A stretch of DNA of 60,000 nt from Antedon mediterranea (lineage: Eukaryota > Echinodermata > Crinoidea > Comatulida > Antedonidae): positions 22,056,288 to 22,116,287 of the forward strand of contig NC_092676.1 of assembly GCF_964355755.1 (NCBI RefSeq). Reading direction: 5' to 3'. The number at the start of each line of letters is the position of its first letter. Positions within the stretch are counted from its first letter, which is position 1. The position numbers and the translations under genes were made by a program. Below the pieces are notes generated by a model. The model did no database searches and was not told where the DNA came from. It was given only the letters and a program-made list of their open reading frames with translations. Positions 58,263-60,000 of the stretch are shown here, in pieces.

Positions 58263-59080
58263 TAATTATTAATTAATAATTAATACTGAATCCAACCATC
58301 ACAGTAAAAAAAATATAGAATTTAAAACCAATATGTAATAATAAAGTGTGATATTTTACATGCTGACCTTAAATGAAATGAAATTTCAAATCAGGGCTTC
58401 AATATTTGTTATGTAGCATTAACATACCTGAGTATATCATTGACTTTTGATTGGTTCTATTTTGGGGAGGGGAAAGTGGTAGATCCAGGACTTTTAAATA
58501 GTTAGGGGGTTGAAGGCGAGGGTCTAAAAACTTAACTTTATGTCCTATCTTTTGCATTGCAATTTTTAACTTGGGGTGGGTGGGGGCTTGGAGAAAGGGG
58601 GAGGGGGTGGGATTGAGGAGTTTGAATCCGTCTATTCATTGGGGCGATAGTAGCGGCAGTGTGGGTGGTGCTTGAATGCATGCATTTAACACTCTATAGT
58701 GGATGATCGACCAAAGTGTTGCAGTTTATCTTTTTGTGGTTATAGTCGGGGTAGGGGGGGAGGGGTGGTAGTCGAAAGTGGTGGTGGATGGGCATGTGGG
58801 ATCTGCTTAGGTTAGCAAATAAAAGAAGTAAACAAATGAAAGAGGAGCTTCAAAATAAGAGAGGAGTAATCTGTTGCAAAGATTAAAATTCACAACGATC
58901 TGATAATTTATTCAAATTTCCAGAGGATATAACCTATAAAATGACATTAAAACTGGGAATTACAGAATCTATAATTAAAAATTAATTTTTTTTCTCACAA
59001 CACAACTAGAACTATATAAAACATTAAGAATTTTTCTGACCAATGAGTTTCAAATCAAATAATCAAAGAAAATAAAATGT
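58263..59080. other. LRR intron 3, no gene; G-rich tract at 58460-58800
   Basis: No coding signal. On the plus strand several G runs (GGGGAGGGG, GGGGGAGGGGGTGGG, GGGGGGGAGGGG) could form quadruplex structures. The rest is AT-rich. Confidence 0.45.
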
Positions 59081-59089
59081 TTTTACTAA

Positions 59090-59640
59090 TATACCATGTT
59101 TTTTTGTTATAAAAATGCCTATGTTTCTCGCAACACTGCTTGTAGATTTTAAATTTACCCCAGTATTTTATTTTAGAAATCAATTATTAAACATTAGAAC
59201 TACCTATTTGTAATAAATCAGCTAAAAAAAAACACCACTTTGGGCATTATGGTGAAGTAAAGTTTAGTTGCATTGAACAATTTAAAAAAAGTGAAAAACA
59301 CCCCTTTTTAAATAAATGGTATCTCCCAAAGTATGAAGTAAAAAAAAATTAAAAAATTTGAAACAGGTACACAATGCATTGTTATTATGCATACACTAAT
59401 TATTTTTTTATAATTAAATGAACAAAACAAAAATATCGTTCATCAAAGTAGTACCAATATCCATTTTAAAAAACCTTAAAAAAGGACAAAATTTGTCAAA
59501 AACACAAATTTGGCCGTTGCCATGGAAATATACGTGTGAAATAAAAAATACTTCATATTTGATTTCTCTCAACACATATATAGCCATGTGCAAAATTTGA
59601 AAGAAATCCATTTTTTTGAGTCTGCCACTCTTTTTGATAT
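59090..59640. repeat. Inverted copy of 49500-50050
   Basis: See 49500-50050; the same landmarks occur in reverse order and complement. Confidence 0.7.
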
Positions 59641-59684
59641 TTCTTCTTTGATTCTTACAGACAATGGCTCTTAATATGTCAATA

Positions 59685-60000
59685 GGTTAAAATTAGAACG
59701 TTAAAACCAGTGTGAATTCATCCAGCATAAATAAATTACGTTATTCATTTTTGTCAGAAACAGTATTAACAATTGAAAATTATTACAGTATTATTATTGT
59801 GTTAATTCATATTTCCATAGGATAAAAAATAGGACTTTAAAAACAGGTGTAAATTAATCCAGTAAATTACTGAATTATGATATTACTTCGATATTAACAA
59901 TTAAGGAGTTTTATTTTTTTTAATAATTTGTATTAATAATATTAAATAATTGTGAAACTAATATCTCTTTCAAACTTTCAATTACTTAATTAATTGTAGC
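59685..60000 (+). repeat. Duplicate of the intron segment upstream of the LRR exon
   Basis: Collinear with 48537-48900 and cut off by the window end. By analogy an LRR exon is expected a few hundred bases beyond. Confidence 0.75.

Overview
This is a eukaryotic, AT-rich, intron-dense animal window. Its genes have GT-AG introns, and transposon debris fills the introns and spacers. Vertebrate-like families (a GalNAc alpha-2,6-sialyltransferase, a TBC1D2/Armus RabGAP and an LRR secretory protein), together with a strong excess of the palindrome TAGGCCTA, suggest an invertebrate deuterostome, probably an echinoderm. I infer this from general impression, not from a search.

Layout. (1) 49-535: a repeat whose inverted copy lies at 43.0-43.5 kb. 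(2) 1.3-5.5 kb, plus strand: a six-exon ST6GALNAC-like sialyltransferase with a reading-frame break in its last exon. (3) 5.9-6.3 kb: the 3' end of a LINE. (4) 6.87-12.19 kb: a long-TIR DNA element with a 9-bp target duplication, split by a complete Ty3-type LTR retrotransposon (7178-11606) that has identical LTRs, an ATAGG target duplication and one intact 1327-codon gag-pol ORF. That ORF carries Asn at the second integrase catalytic Asp. (5) 12.5-15.25 kb: hairpins, another inverted-repeat element, and two nested foldback-like elements built of minisatellites, each with its own target duplication. (6) 17.3-45.0 kb, minus strand: a 29-exon TBC1D2-like RabGAP (PH domain, coiled coils, TBC domain; 1033 codons), including an 11-nt microexon. 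Its introns hold several TTAA-target MITE families and, at 37.2-41.8 kb, a decayed mobile element encoding a nuclease-like protein with a Cys-rich C-terminus. (7) 46.3 kb to the window end, plus strand: the first three exons of an LRR secretory gene whose giant third intron contains a second, divergent nuclease-like/Cys-rich element (51146-54732) with clear TIRs and a 3-bp target duplication, plus satellites, minisatellites and a pogo-like MITE.

The host genes do not form a functional unit. The sialyltransferase would act in the Golgi, the RabGAP on endosomal Rab7-type GTPases, and the LRR protein is secreted or membrane-bound. The most unusual content is mobile: two copies of a poorly described element class whose acidic motifs resemble FEN1/PIN nucleases and whose ORF is followed by three subterminal tandem repeats in both copies; nested foldback elements; and TTAA elements whose insertion points are proven by empty-site paralogs in the same window. 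All exon boundaries were read by eye from splice signals, phase continuity and family knowledge; no search or transcript data were available.
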